Shown in pieces: positions 25,915 through 33,094 of a DNA stretch of 64,000 bases. The notes beneath the pieces were generated by a model. It had not been told where the DNA came from. It was given only the letters and a program-made list of their open reading frames with translations, and did not search any database. The position numbers and the translations under genes are program-made. The stretch is from Sarcina sp034439435 (GTDB lineage: Bacteria; Bacillota; Clostridia; Clostridiales; Clostridiaceae). Within the stretch, counting starts at the first letter, position 1. The number at the start of each line of letters is the position of its first letter. The stretch covers positions 248,001-312,000 of the forward strand of contig NZ_JAPCKJ010000001.1 in the NCBI RefSeq assembly GCF_034439435.1, read 5' to 3'.

Positions 25915-26505
25915 TTATTCAATTAAAATTCCTTTTACCACAAGTCTATTTTTTGCTCTATTAGTACATGTTACTAAGGTTATTTCCTTTCCTTCTCCTT
26001 TTTCTAATAAAGTAAAATCTGTTGGCTCTATAACTTTCTTTGTAAAAATCTTATATTTATATATCTTGTTTTTATAATTTAATTCTATAATATCTCCTAC
26101 TTCTAATTCCTTTAAATTTTCAAATATACTCCCATAAACATTATTATGAGCTCCTAAAACACAATTTCCTTCTTCATCTGGTAAAGAGGAATTTTCAAAA
26201 TGAGCTATAGAGTATTTTAAATTCTCCTCAGATACCCCTTCTACTATTGGTGATAAAAGATTAATTTTCTTTATTTCTAGTAATCCCCATATATTTCCTT
26301 TATTTGTATTTTTCTTTTCTTCTCTTAAAGAATCTGAAGTATTATCATTTATATTTAAACTATTCTCATACTCTTTTATCAATGCTTTTTCTCTTTCTTT
26401 TCCTTTATAATTTAAATATAATATGCTGCTTGTTATAAATAAGCCCATTATAAAAATTATTAATATACCTATATTAATAATTAGTTTTATTTTTTTATTT
26501 TTCAA
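25915..26505 (-). CDS. srtD: Class D sortase
   Basis: The 196-residue protein has an N-terminal membrane anchor (about residues 8-30) and a sortase barrel. Catalytic residues are His near 120 (LGAHNNVYG), Cys near 180 (TLVTCTN) and Arg near 187 (AKNRLVVKG). TLVTCT and the small size fit class D. Sortases cut LPXTG-like signals and attach proteins to the wall. It has no substrate gene next to it, but the giant LPNTG protein at 4373-9496 is a possible client, probably shared with other sortases. The class call rests on motif similarity to the described C. perfringens SrtD. Confidence 0.85.
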   Translation of the reverse strand: MKNKKIKLIINIGILIIFIMGLFITSSILYLNYKGKEREKALIKEYENSLNINDNTSDSLREEKKNTNKGNIWGLLEIKKINLLSPIVEGVSEENLKYSIAHFENSSLPDEEGNCVLGAHNNVYGSIFENLKELEVGDIIELNYKNKIYKYKIFTKKVIEPTDFTLLEKGEGKEITLVTCTNRAKNRLVVKGILIE

Positions 26506-26545
26506 ATTACTTCCTCCAAAAACTTATAATTTTATAAGTAACTAT

Positions 26546-26575
26546 AAAAAAAACACCTGAGAACTCTCAGATGTT
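26546..26575 (-). terminator. Terminator of tRNA-Leu
   Basis: AACACCTGAGA pairs with TCTCAGATGTT (with one G-T pair) and is followed by eight T residues on the minus strand. It starts directly after the tRNA 3' end. Confidence 0.85.
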
Positions 26576-26662
26576 TGGTGCCGAAGACGGGACTCGAACC
26601 CGTACGAGTATTAGCCCGGCGGATTTTGAGTCCGCTGCGTCTGCCAATTCCGCCACTTCGGC
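26576..26662 (-). tRNA. tRNA-Leu (anticodon CAA)
   Basis: The minus strand reads GCCGAAG at the 5' end and CTTCGGC at the 3' end (perfect acceptor stem), then discriminator A and an encoded CCA. The anticodon stem GCGGA/TCCGC encloses the loop CTCAAAA, giving anticodon CAA. The D arm (GGCGGAATTGGCAGACGC) and a long variable arm fit leucine, and the T arm contains GTTCGAGTC. The length is 87 bases. Confidence 0.95.
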
Positions 26663-26674
26663 GTGAACATTTTT

Positions 26675-26703
26675 ATTATATAACAATTGTACAATTTTGT
26701 CAA
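26675..26703 (-). promoter_or_regulatory. Consensus promoter of tRNA-Leu
   Basis: On the minus strand TTGACA (26698-26703) and TATAAT (26675-26680) are both perfect and exactly 17 bases apart. The mature tRNA begins 12 bases further on. Confidence 0.9.
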
Positions 26704-26893
26704 TACAACAATTTCCACATCATACACTTCATCCTACTTCTCTACCATTATATAATAATTTATTCCTCACTTACTAGAAATAATAAAATCTCTTTCTCCA
26801 ATCTATTATTACTTTATTATCTTAAATATTCATAGTAAATAAATCTTTATAATATAAATTATAATAACAGCATGTTAAGTTAGGAGAATAATA

Positions 26894-27835
26894 ATGAATG
26901 ATCTTTTAAACCTCTTTATATACATAGATGAATACTTAATTAAAAGCCTATCCTCTGTATATTTGAATGGATTTATAGATATACGAACTTCTAGAAGAAT
27001 ATGTGATAACACCTTAGCTGGAAGAATCCACTTAGATGAAAATAATAAAATATTTTGTAGTGACGGAAAAAGTAAATCTTATAATAAGGGTTTTAAGACT
27101 AATAATAGAGCAAATGATTTCAATGAAACAACTTTTTATGGAAATGATCGAAGTGTAGAAAGTAGAATATTTGGAAGAACTGAAGAAGAGATAAAGAGAA
27201 TTTTTACCACCTTTGAAATACACAATAATATGATTACGAGAATGACTGATTCAAATGCACTAAAAGATATAAATGACATCTCCTTTATTAATTCAAATAT
27301 TTCAGAAGGAGATTATATAAGAATAAAAGGATGCATAACTGAAACCTCAATGTCATCCTATTTAGATTCAATCATAAGCTTATTGGAATGTTTTCCTATA
27401 GAACTACTTGATTCTCTTTTAGTAGATAAGAACTTAGGCAAGTTAAATTTTTCAATAATATTGAATTTATTAAAATCAATCAAAACTAAACTCTCTTGCA
27501 CTTCTACTGAAGATATAATTATGAATTGTTCTGATTATACGGCAATACTTAATACAAATTCTAAATATTTTTTAAATGGAGATTGCTATGTTTATGATAA
27601 ATGTAACTGTAGTTGTAATGTTCTAGGTAAGGTTATTAAAGTTTGTACAGATGGTAATGATTGTATAAACCTCTTACGAAAACTTACGCAAGAAAATTAT
27701 TATATTAATTTACTAAATTCAATTTCCCCTTATTTAGATTTAATAAAAAATCTTGATATACCTATTCCCAAATACCCTGATCCTAAAATTAAATCTCCAA
27801 CTGTGTTAATAGCACCAATAAGTATGTATTTTTAA
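26894..27835 (+). CDS. Uncharacterised 313-residue protein, possibly DUF6414-like
   Basis: The protein begins LFIYIDEYLIKSLSSVYLNGF, which resembles the start of DUF6414-type proteins (xYLDxxxLxSxLxQ), but I hold this loosely. The middle has RMTDSNALKDINDI and NSNISEGDYIRIKGCITET, like a small beta domain. A Cys-rich patch (YDKCNCSCNVLG) lies near residue 240, and the end is Pro-rich (IPIPKYPDPKIKSP). There is no signal peptide or membrane helix. The gene is monocistronic with AGGAGA before the ATG and a strong terminator. Function unknown; the DUF6414 family is sometimes seen near defence genes, but none are here. Confidence 0.55.
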   Translation: MNDLLNLFIYIDEYLIKSLSSVYLNGFIDIRTSRRICDNTLAGRIHLDENNKIFCSDGKSKSYNKGFKTNNRANDFNETTFYGNDRSVESRIFGRTEEEIKRIFTTFEIHNNMITRMTDSNALKDINDISFINSNISEGDYIRIKGCITETSMSSYLDSIISLLECFPIELLDSLLVDKNLGKLNFSIILNLLKSIKTKLSCTSTEDIIMNCSDYTAILNTNSKYFLNGDCYVYDKCNCSCNVLGKVIKVCTDGNDCINLLRKLTQENYYINLLNSISPYLDLIKNLDIPIPKYPDPKIKSPTVLIAPISMYF

Positions 27836-27865
27836 AGGCTTTCTAATTTAAACTAGAAAGCCTTT
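27834..27865. terminator. Bidirectional terminator between convergent genes
   Basis: AAAGGCTTTCTA (27834-27845) pairs perfectly with TAGAAAGCCTTT (27854-27865). It lies between the convergent ends of the 26894 gene and map. Confidence 0.85.
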
Positions 27866-27876
27866 AAAACTTTTTA

Positions 27877-28746
27877 CTATTTAGCTATTATTTCTATTCC
27901 ATCTTCTGTTACTAATATAGTATGCTCCCATTGAGCTGAAAGAGAGCCATCCATAGTTAATGCAGTCCAATCATTATCAGCATCCACAAATACATCATAT
28001 TTTCCTTCATTTATCATAGGCTCTATAGTGAATATCATTCCTGGAACTAATATCATTCCTTCTCCTGCATCACCATAATGATATACAAACGGATCCTCAT
28101 GGAATTTTAACCCTACTCCATGGCCCCCAAAATCTCTTACAACTGAATATCCATTCTTTTCAGCATGTTCTTGAATTGCTGCTCCTATATCTCCTAAGAA
28201 TCCCCAAGGTTTAACTGCTTCAATTCCTTTTTCTAAGCACTCTTTAGCAACTCTAACTAGTCTTTTAGCATTTTCACTAGCTTCTCCTATAATAAACATT
28301 CTTGAAGCATCTGAATAATATCCATTGTATATAGTAGAAACATCTACATTTATTATATCCCCTTCTTTAAGGATTATATTTTTATCTGGAATTCCATGAC
28401 AAACCTCATCGTTTATTGATGTACATACACTTTTAGGGAATCCGCCATAATTAAGTGGCGCTGGAATAGCCCCTTTACTTATTGTATAGTCATGTACTAT
28501 TCTGTCTATATCTTCAGTACTCATTCCTGCCTTTATTTTTTCTGCAACTAAATCTAAGACAGCATTATTTATTTCTGCACTTTTTCTTATTCCTTCTATT
28601 TGTTCTTCATTTTTTATTATATCTCTAGTAGGAACTTCAAAACCTTCTCTAGCTAAATTTTCTATTCTCTCATCAAATTCCATATGACATTTTTTATATT
28701 TTTTCCCACTATTACACCAACATAAATCGTTTCTATTCATTTTCAT
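27877..28746 (-). CDS. map: Methionine aminopeptidase type I with N-terminal SEC-C zinc motif
   Basis: The protein has 289 residues. It starts with a SEC-C zinc motif (LCWCNSGKKYKKCH) of about 25 residues, then a full M24 pita-bread domain. The five metal ligands are visible: INVDVS, YYSDASRMF, DFGGHGVGLKFHE, TIEPMI and AQWEHT. It removes initiator Met from new proteins. The SEC-C extension marks this as the MetAP variant that is probably tethered to the ribosome or a partner; a plain map copy normally sits in the ribosomal-protein operon elsewhere. AAGGAG lies eight bases before ATG 28746. Monocistronic. Confidence 0.95.
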   Translation of the reverse strand: MKMNRNDLCWCNSGKKYKKCHMEFDERIENLAREGFEVPTRDIIKNEEQIEGIRKSAEINNAVLDLVAEKIKAGMSTEDIDRIVHDYTISKGAIPAPLNYGGFPKSVCTSINDEVCHGIPDKNIILKEGDIINVDVSTIYNGYYSDASRMFIIGEASENAKRLVRVAKECLEKGIEAVKPWGFLGDIGAAIQEHAEKNGYSVVRDFGGHGVGLKFHEDPFVYHYGDAGEGMILVPGMIFTIEPMINEGKYDVFVDADNDWTALTMDGSLSAQWEHTILVTEDGIEIIAK

Positions 28747-28855
28747 TTTTTTGTCTCCTTATAAAAACTTTAAATACTCAATAAAGTATATATCTATACT
28801 TTTAAGTATATACTAAGTTATACTTTTTTCAAGTTTCCTCCTCCCCCTTTAGTTC

Positions 28856-28885
28856 AAAAAAAGAATAGCTTTTATTAAGCTATTC
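28856..28885 (-). terminator. Terminator after the 33-codon gene
   Basis: GAATAGCTT (28863-28871) pairs perfectly with AAGCTATTC (28877-28885), and the minus strand continues into a T-run. It lies 10 bases past the stop of the small ORF at 28896. Confidence 0.85.
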
Positions 28886-28895
28886 CCTCCAATTA

Positions 28896-28997
28896 CTATC
28901 TATAAAAAGAGCTATATTTTCTTATATTGTATTCATTATAATTCATTAAGTTATATATAACTCCTTTTATATTAAATCTCTTTGCTAATATTATCAT
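28896..28997 (-). CDS. Small basic protein of 33 residues, function unknown
   Basis: An AGGAGG site sits seven bases before ATG 28997, and a clean intrinsic terminator lies just after the stop. The product begins MIILAKRFNIKGVIYNL and ends in YSSFYR; it is basic and rich in Tyr and Asn. There is no clear membrane helix, although the first half could form an amphipathic helix. The gene starts 57 bases after the stop of the phospholipase-C-like gene, on the same strand and with no terminator between, so the two are probably co-transcribed. It is too short for most gene callers. I recognise no family. Confidence 0.6.
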   Translation of the reverse strand: MIILAKRFNIKGVIYNLMNYNEYNIRKYSSFYR

Positions 28998-29053
28998 AAT
29001 ATCCTCCTATCATTTACCCTTTTTATAATAATATGTAATATTATTAGTTTTTA

Positions 29054-29650
29054 TTAAAAAGCAACGTATTTTTCTCTTAAAAGTTCTTTTTTATCATTTT
29101 TTTCTATACACTCTAAAATATATCTTGTGACTGAATTAGTAAGATACATAGCAAAAAACAAGTCATTATGATGGCCATATAATTTTCTATATTTTTTCAA
29201 AGCTTCTCTTAAAAAATCATCATAGTTGGAATTTCCCAATATCTTATAGCTATCACTTATTATTACCTTTTTACTTAAAACCTTATGTAACTTTTTCTCA
29301 TATAAGACATGCTTAAGTGTTACACTTTCTTTAAATCCCCATTCTTCATCGTGAGGTAATGAAAAGAAATCACATAGAAAATGACATATTACTCCCAATT
29401 CTATACTAAACTTTTCTTTTCCTAATTGATTTATTATGTTATAGCTATTTAAGCTTGTTAAATGAACTATCTTCTCCTCAATAATCTTTTCAAACTGCTT
29501 TCTACCATGTTTCTTCAGTCTATATTTAGGTGATATGTCTGGAAGAACATTCCCTTTTAAGAAACTCTTTTCATCAATTAATTTTCTTCCTCTTCCCTCA
29601 ATAGTTTTTAATGTATTTTCTCCTATTTCAATATGAGTTTTATAAAGCAT
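29054..29650 (-). CDS. Zinc-dependent phospholipase C-like domain protein
   Basis: The 198-residue protein resembles the short Zn-dependent phospholipase C/S1-P1 type family: YKTHIEIGE at the N-terminus, then FLKGNVLPDISPKYRLKKH, ELGVICHFLCDFFSLPHDEEW with zinc-binding His and Asp, and LKHVLYEKKLHK. There is no signal peptide, unlike the secreted alpha-toxin, so it is probably cytosolic and its substrate is unknown. I use ATG 29650, which follows GGTGGTGA; a longer frame from TTG 29689 is less likely. Probably co-transcribed with the small ORF downstream. Confidence 0.65.
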   Translation of the reverse strand: MLYKTHIEIGENTLKTIEGRGRKLIDEKSFLKGNVLPDISPKYRLKKHGRKQFEKIIEEKIVHLTSLNSYNIINQLGKEKFSIELGVICHFLCDFFSLPHDEEWGFKESVTLKHVLYEKKLHKVLSKKVIISDSYKILGNSNYDDFLREALKKYRKLYGHHNDLFFAMYLTNSVTRYILECIEKNDKKELLREKYVAF

Positions 29651-29751
29651 ATTAATCACCACCTTTAATATATTTTGTTCAAAGTACAAAAAAAAAATTA
29701 CAAGTTAATAAAAAATATAATATCTACATATAATCTAATTGAGGTGATTTT

Positions 29752-30672
29752 ATGAGTTCTATAAATAAAAATCATATAAAAAAACTCACTTATTTTATGC
29801 TTATTTTAATTTCTTTTGTTTTAGTAGTTTCCTTTAAAAAAACTTCTACTAAGGCTATTATTAATGATCATATACAAGAACAAACTGTAAAAGCAGATTT
29901 AAATGGTGATGGTAAAGAAGATTATATATATATTGAATTAGAAAACGAACAAAAATATCATGTTTATGCAAGTATTAATGATAAAAACTATGACTTAATT
30001 CCAAATAAAAAAATTAATTCTTTAGGTAAATTTTCTTCTAATTGGCCAATGACTTTAAACCTATTAGATTTAGATAGAAATAATATTCCAGAGATAATGA
30101 TTCAATCCTCAGAAGATAATGTTTCTATTCAACATCTATTTAAATGGACTGGAGAAAGTTTTGAAGATATTTTTTATTCTACAAATAATGTATTAGGAAT
30201 TATAGATTCAAATAATGGAAAAACGCCAAAAATAATTTCATTTTCTTTAACAGATTCTAAGGAAAATATCCAAAAGTATATGCTTTTAAATAAAAAAACA
30301 AAAAACATATCCTATGATTCCATAGAACCTCCTGGATTATATCCTATCATTAGTTTCATAGATATAATCTCATTAAATTATGAACTCTCCGAACTTCCAA
30401 ACATATTTATAAGTTATATTCCATCTGAGGACTTATCTCAAATATGGCGACTAGAAAAAGAGCTTTATTACTATACCTTTCAAGATGCTTTTTTCAGAGA
30501 TATCGTTTGGAATAACAAAGGAGAAATAACTACTTGCTCATGGAGTATAAATTTTAATAAAATTTCAAAAGAAAATAGTAGCTCTAAATCACAGATTAAT
30601 TTTACAATACAATTAGAAAAAGTTGATGATACTTTTCTTATAAGTTCAATTAATCTTCATTCAAAGAAATAA
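29752..30672 (+). CDS. Secreted or lipid-side protein with FG-GAP/EF-hand-like calcium loops
   Basis: The protein has 306 residues. An N-terminal hydrophobic helix (about residues 10-28, LTYFMLILISFVLVVSF) acts as signal or anchor; no lipobox cysteine is seen. The body has two calcium-loop-like segments, VKADLNGDGKEDYIYIEL and LLDLDRNNIPEIMIQ, as in FG-GAP/VCBS repeats, and predicts mainly beta strands. No enzyme motif is seen. The family appears as clostridial hypothetical lipoprotein-like genes. GAGGTGA precedes the ATG. Monocistronic with a long terminator. Confidence 0.6.
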   Translation: MSSINKNHIKKLTYFMLILISFVLVVSFKKTSTKAIINDHIQEQTVKADLNGDGKEDYIYIELENEQKYHVYASINDKNYDLIPNKKINSLGKFSSNWPMTLNLLDLDRNNIPEIMIQSSEDNVSIQHLFKWTGESFEDIFYSTNNVLGIIDSNNGKTPKIISFSLTDSKENIQKYMLLNKKTKNISYDSIEPPGLYPIISFIDIISLNYELSELPNIFISYIPSEDLSQIWRLEKELYYYTFQDAFFRDIVWNNKGEITTCSWSINFNKISKENSSSKSQINFTIQLEKVDDTFLISSINLHSKK

Positions 30673-30716
30673 AAAGAGGTTAAGTTAAAATCATATGATT
30701 TTAATTTAACCTCTTT
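30673..30716. terminator. Bidirectional terminator between convergent genes
   Basis: AAAGAGGTTAAGTTAAAATC pairs with GATTTTAATTTAACCTCTTT across a 4-base loop with one mismatch. It lies between the convergent genes ending at 30672 and 30737. Confidence 0.9.
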
Positions 30717-30736
30717 ATCCATAAATGTTTCATATA

Positions 30737-31360
30737 TTAATATGTTATTTTTCCTTCCTTATACATTCTTAAAACTTTATCTAAAAATCTAGCTCTTTGG
30801 GGATCAACAAAATTTCTAAGAGAAAGTAGCATAGTAACTATAGGATCCATACTGACACTACTATTAATGCTATTGCCTCCTGAATTACCTTTCCCCATAC
30901 TTCCACCTAACATATTAGCAAGAGCTCCCAATCCTCCCATGCCACCCATAGGATTCATTGCACCATTTGGTGATCCTCCTCCACCTAATAATCCCATAAG
31001 TGGTCCTAAATCTCCCATAGGATTTCCTCCTCCCATCATGGCTGCCAAAGGATTATTATTGTTATTATTCATTTTCCCCTTTTCTTCTTTATAATTACTT
31101 GGCGAGTCTTTTTTTCCTCCTTGTTGATTATTTAACATTGAACTTATAGAGCTCATATCGAATCCATTATTTCCCATAGAAGATAAAACTTCAGAAACTT
31201 TATTCATATCTATATTCCCAAGACCTAGCATATCTAACATTTGAGGATTTAATCCTCCCATCATATTTCCTTGCTTTGAATTTGAATTTGAATTTGAATT
31301 TGAGTTTGAATTTGAGTTTGAATTTTGATTGTTTTTGTTCTTATGTCTACGTTTTGACAT
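30737..31360 (-). CDS. Low-complexity Asn/Ser- and Gly/Met-rich protein
   Basis: The protein has 207 residues. A basic start (MSKRRHKNKNN) leads into an alternating Asn-Ser tract encoded by a hexamer repeat. Two Gly/Met/Pro-rich regions follow (NMMGGLNPQMLDML; PLAAMMGGGNPMGDLGP). The end is ordinary and charged: DPIVTMLLSLRNFVDPQRARFLDKVLRMYKEGKITY in sequence, about 36 residues, and looks like a folded helical module. There is no signal peptide. Composition suggests a self-associating structural protein, for example a spore-coat or outer-layer component, but this is inference. It lies just downstream of the Cys-rich gene on the same strand. GGGGGA precedes ATG 31360. Confidence 0.6.
   Translation of the reverse strand: MSKRRHKNKNNQNSNSNSNSNSNSNSNSKQGNMMGGLNPQMLDMLGLGNIDMNKVSEVLSSMGNNGFDMSSISSMLNNQQGGKKDSPSNYKEEKGKMNNNNNNPLAAMMGGGNPMGDLGPLMGLLGGGGSPNGAMNPMGGMGGLGALANMLGGSMGKGNSGGNSINSSVSMDPIVTMLLSLRNFVDPQRARFLDKVLRMYKEGKITY
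31275..31322. repeat. Hexanucleotide microsatellite inside a coding region
   Basis: Eight consecutive units of TTTGAA or TTTGAG (plus-strand reading) encode the Asn-Ser tract of the 30737-31360 gene. A six-base unit keeps the frame when copy number changes, so length could vary between strains. Confidence 0.9.
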
Positions 31361-31413
31361 CTCCTATCCCCCTTAATATATTTTTGATATGTACTATATT
31401 TCTTATTTTTTTA

Positions 31414-31433
31414 GGAGGGTTAAAAAACCCTCC
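31414..31433. other. Perfect hairpin between the Cys-rich and Asn/Ser-rich genes
   Basis: GGAGGGTT (31414-31421) pairs with AACCCTCC (31426-31433) across AAAA. On the minus strand, where the flanking genes run, A residues rather than T residues follow the stem, so it is not a standard terminator for them. It could be an RNA processing or stability element. Confidence 0.45.
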
Positions 31434-31443
31434 ACATATTATT

Positions 31444-31734
31444 CTAACAACAATTACAGCCGCAGCTATTTGTATTATTTGTACCACCACATAGCAAGAA
31501 TAATAAGAATAAGATAAATGCTCTATCATTGCATAATAAGCCTGAGCTTTGTAATACTAAGAGTGTTGGCAATACTGTACAAGGATCAAATCCTGAACAA
31601 TTATTTACTCCTGAAAAACTATTTCCTACACAACAGCAATCTTGTTTCTTACATTTGCATTTGCCATGTTTGCATTTACATTTACAACATTTGCATTTAC
31701 AACATTTGCATTTGCAGCATTTTTTTCTACTCAT
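31444..31734 (-). CDS. Cys/Lys-rich repeat protein, 96 residues
   Basis: Residues 1-35 are an alternating Lys-Cys run (CCKCKCCKCK and so on) with about 15 cysteines, followed by QDCCCVGN. The middle resembles a short conserved region (CSGFDPCTVLPTLLVLQSSGLLC) leading to a hydrophobic stretch (AFILFLLFLLCGG), and the end is NSCGCNCC. Such a density of Cys suggests metal binding or disulfide or thioether cross-linking, as in spore-coat proteins, but no family is recognised. I use ATG 31734, eight bases after AGGAG; the in-frame GTG at 31743 overlaps the ribosome site. It lies between two other low-complexity genes on the same strand. Confidence 0.6.
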   Translation of the reverse strand: MSRKKCCKCKCCKCKCCKCKCKHGKCKCKKQDCCCVGNSFSGVNNCSGFDPCTVLPTLLVLQSSGLLCNDRAFILFLLFLLCGGTNNTNSCGCNCC

Positions 31735-31770
31735 AATGTTCACTCCTTTTTGAATTTCTAAAAACCATTA

Positions 31771-32280
31771 CTAACATCCGCAATTACCAAAGAAACCATC
31801 TCCGCTGTTATTTCCGAAGCCGAAGCCGTTACCGCCACATAGAACTACTAAAATAATTATCCAGATTAACCAGCTACAACCGCCGCCTCCGAATCCGCCA
31901 AATCCGCCAAATCCGCCGAATCCGCCTTGGTTTCCACAGCAGCAACAACAATCATCATCACAACAACAACAACAACCTCTATTGCCGGAACCTCCAAATC
32001 CGCCACAGCCGCCGCCAAATCCGCCACAACATAGAAGTATCAGCCAGATTAAAGTCCATATTCCACCACCGCAGCCAAATCCAAAGTTTCCAAAGTCACA
32101 TCTTCTTGATCTTGATCTGTCAAAGTCACAACAATCTCTTAAAATTCTGTCTATATCACATCTTCTTGATCTTGATCTACGTCTGGATCTAGAAACCCTT
32201 CTTGATCTAGACCTATCACAGTCACGATCGTCTCTCCAATTATTATCTGATATTCCTTCTAAGATTTCATTTAAATCCAT
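31771..32280 (-). CDS. Gly/Cys-rich low-complexity protein with Arg-Ser tract
   Basis: The protein has 169 residues. It starts MDLNEILEGISDNNW, then an Arg-Ser/Asp-rich tract (SRSRRVSRSRRRSRSRR) and a second RSRSRRCDF. Two short hydrophobic Trp-containing helices (IWTLIWLILLCCGG; CSWLIWIIILVVLCGG) alternate with Gly/Phe/Cys runs (CCCCCDDDCCCCC; GGFGGFGGFGG). The GC content of the Gly part is well above its neighbours because of GGN codons. The composition suggests an assembling surface or spore-layer protein; this is inference. I use ATG 32280, eight bases after GGAGG; an upstream ATG at 32295 would include the ribosome site. It is first of three such genes in a row. Confidence 0.6.
   Translation of the reverse strand: MDLNEILEGISDNNWRDDRDCDRSRSRRVSRSRRRSRSRRCDIDRILRDCCDFDRSRSRRCDFGNFGFGCGGGIWTLIWLILLCCGGFGGGCGGFGGSGNRGCCCCCDDDCCCCCGNQGGFGGFGGFGGFGGGGCSWLIWIIILVVLCGGNGFGFGNNSGDGFFGNCGC
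31891..31926. repeat. Nine-base tandem repeat encoding Gly-Gly-Phe
   Basis: Four consecutive copies of a 9-base unit (AATCCGCC with one variable base) encode the GGF run of the Gly/Cys-rich protein on the minus strand. Confidence 0.85.
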
Positions 32281-32401
32281 AAAATTTGCCTCCATATATT
32301 TTCTTTATACTATATAGTATTCTGACTTATATTTTTTGACACTTGTTTATGGATTTTTTTCAATATTTTGTAATATATCTTTATAGCCTAGCATATACTT
32401 C

Positions 32402-32440
32402 AAAAAAAATAGCCATGAAGGCATAATCCTTCATGGCTAT
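32402..32440 (-). terminator. Terminator of the lon-engB operon
   Basis: ATAGCCATGAAGG (32409-32421) pairs perfectly with CCTTCATGGCTAT (32428-32440). On the minus strand it is followed by eight T residues. It lies 60 bases past the engB stop. Confidence 0.9.
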
Positions 32441-32500
32441 CTTTTAATATTATATTCTTAAAACTTCTAAAAGGTTAACTATATAATAAATCTTTTAAAT

Positions 32501-33094
32501 TTAATTTTCTTCCACTAAATCATCAAATAGATAATCTACAAGTTCATCTTTTCCCTTTTTATTTAGTGAAGAGAAAAACTTCAATTTATAATCTTTAGGT
32601 AAACCTAAAGTTTCTTTTATAAGTTTTTCACTTTTTCCTATTTGATTGTTAGATATCTTATCACTCTTTGTTGCAACTACTACAACTTCATATCCATAGT
32701 GCTTTATCCATTCATACATTTGAATATCATCAGCAGTAGGTTTATGTCTACAATCTACTAATAAAACAACCTTTTTTAATGGTTCTCTATTTATTAAGTA
32801 TCTTTCTATCGTAGCACCCCAAGATGCTTTTTCCTTTTTAGATACCTTAGCATATCCGTATCCAGGTAAATCTACTAAGTAAAACTCTTTATTTAATAAG
32901 AAAAAGTTTATTAATCTAGTTTTTCCTGGAGTTTGACTTACCTTTGCTAATCCTCTTCTATTTGTTAATGAATTTATTATAGAAGACTTACCAACATTTG
33001 ATCTACCAACAAAAGCAATCTCAGGTAAATTGTCATCAGGGTATTGCTCTCTCTTAACCGCTGATATTATAAATTCCGAACTTTTTATTTTCAT
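32501..33094 (-). CDS. engB: EngB/YsxC ribosome-assembly GTPase
   Basis: The 197-residue protein has the usual length for EngB. The GTPase motifs are clear: G1 GRSNVGKSS, G2 region KVSQTPGKTRLINF, G3 DLPGYGYAKVSK and G4 ATKSDK. EngB helps assemble the 50S ribosomal subunit. Its start codon overlaps the last base of lon by one nucleotide, so the two are translationally coupled, an arrangement common in Firmicutes. A terminator follows. Confidence 0.97.
   Translation of the reverse strand: MKIKSSEFIISAVKREQYPDDNLPEIAFVGRSNVGKSSIINSLTNRRGLAKVSQTPGKTRLINFFLLNKEFYLVDLPGYGYAKVSKKEKASWGATIERYLINREPLKKVVLLVDCRHKPTADDIQMYEWIKHYGYEVVVVATKSDKISNNQIGKSEKLIKETLGLPKDYKLKFFSSLNKKGKDELVDYLFDDLVEEN

Noticed and set aside
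26575..26835. Plus-strand ORF of 86 codons
   Set aside because: It runs antisense across tRNA-Leu and its promoter and has no ribosome site.
30867..31494. Plus-strand ORFs opposite the Asn/Ser-rich and Gly-rich genes
   Set aside because: They are antisense shadows of the repeat DNA with Pro-rich or Leu-Asn products and no ribosome site.
31982..32317. Plus-strand 111-codon ORF rich in Pro
   Set aside because: It is the complement of Gly codons and Arg-Ser codons in the minus-strand gene; no ribosome site.
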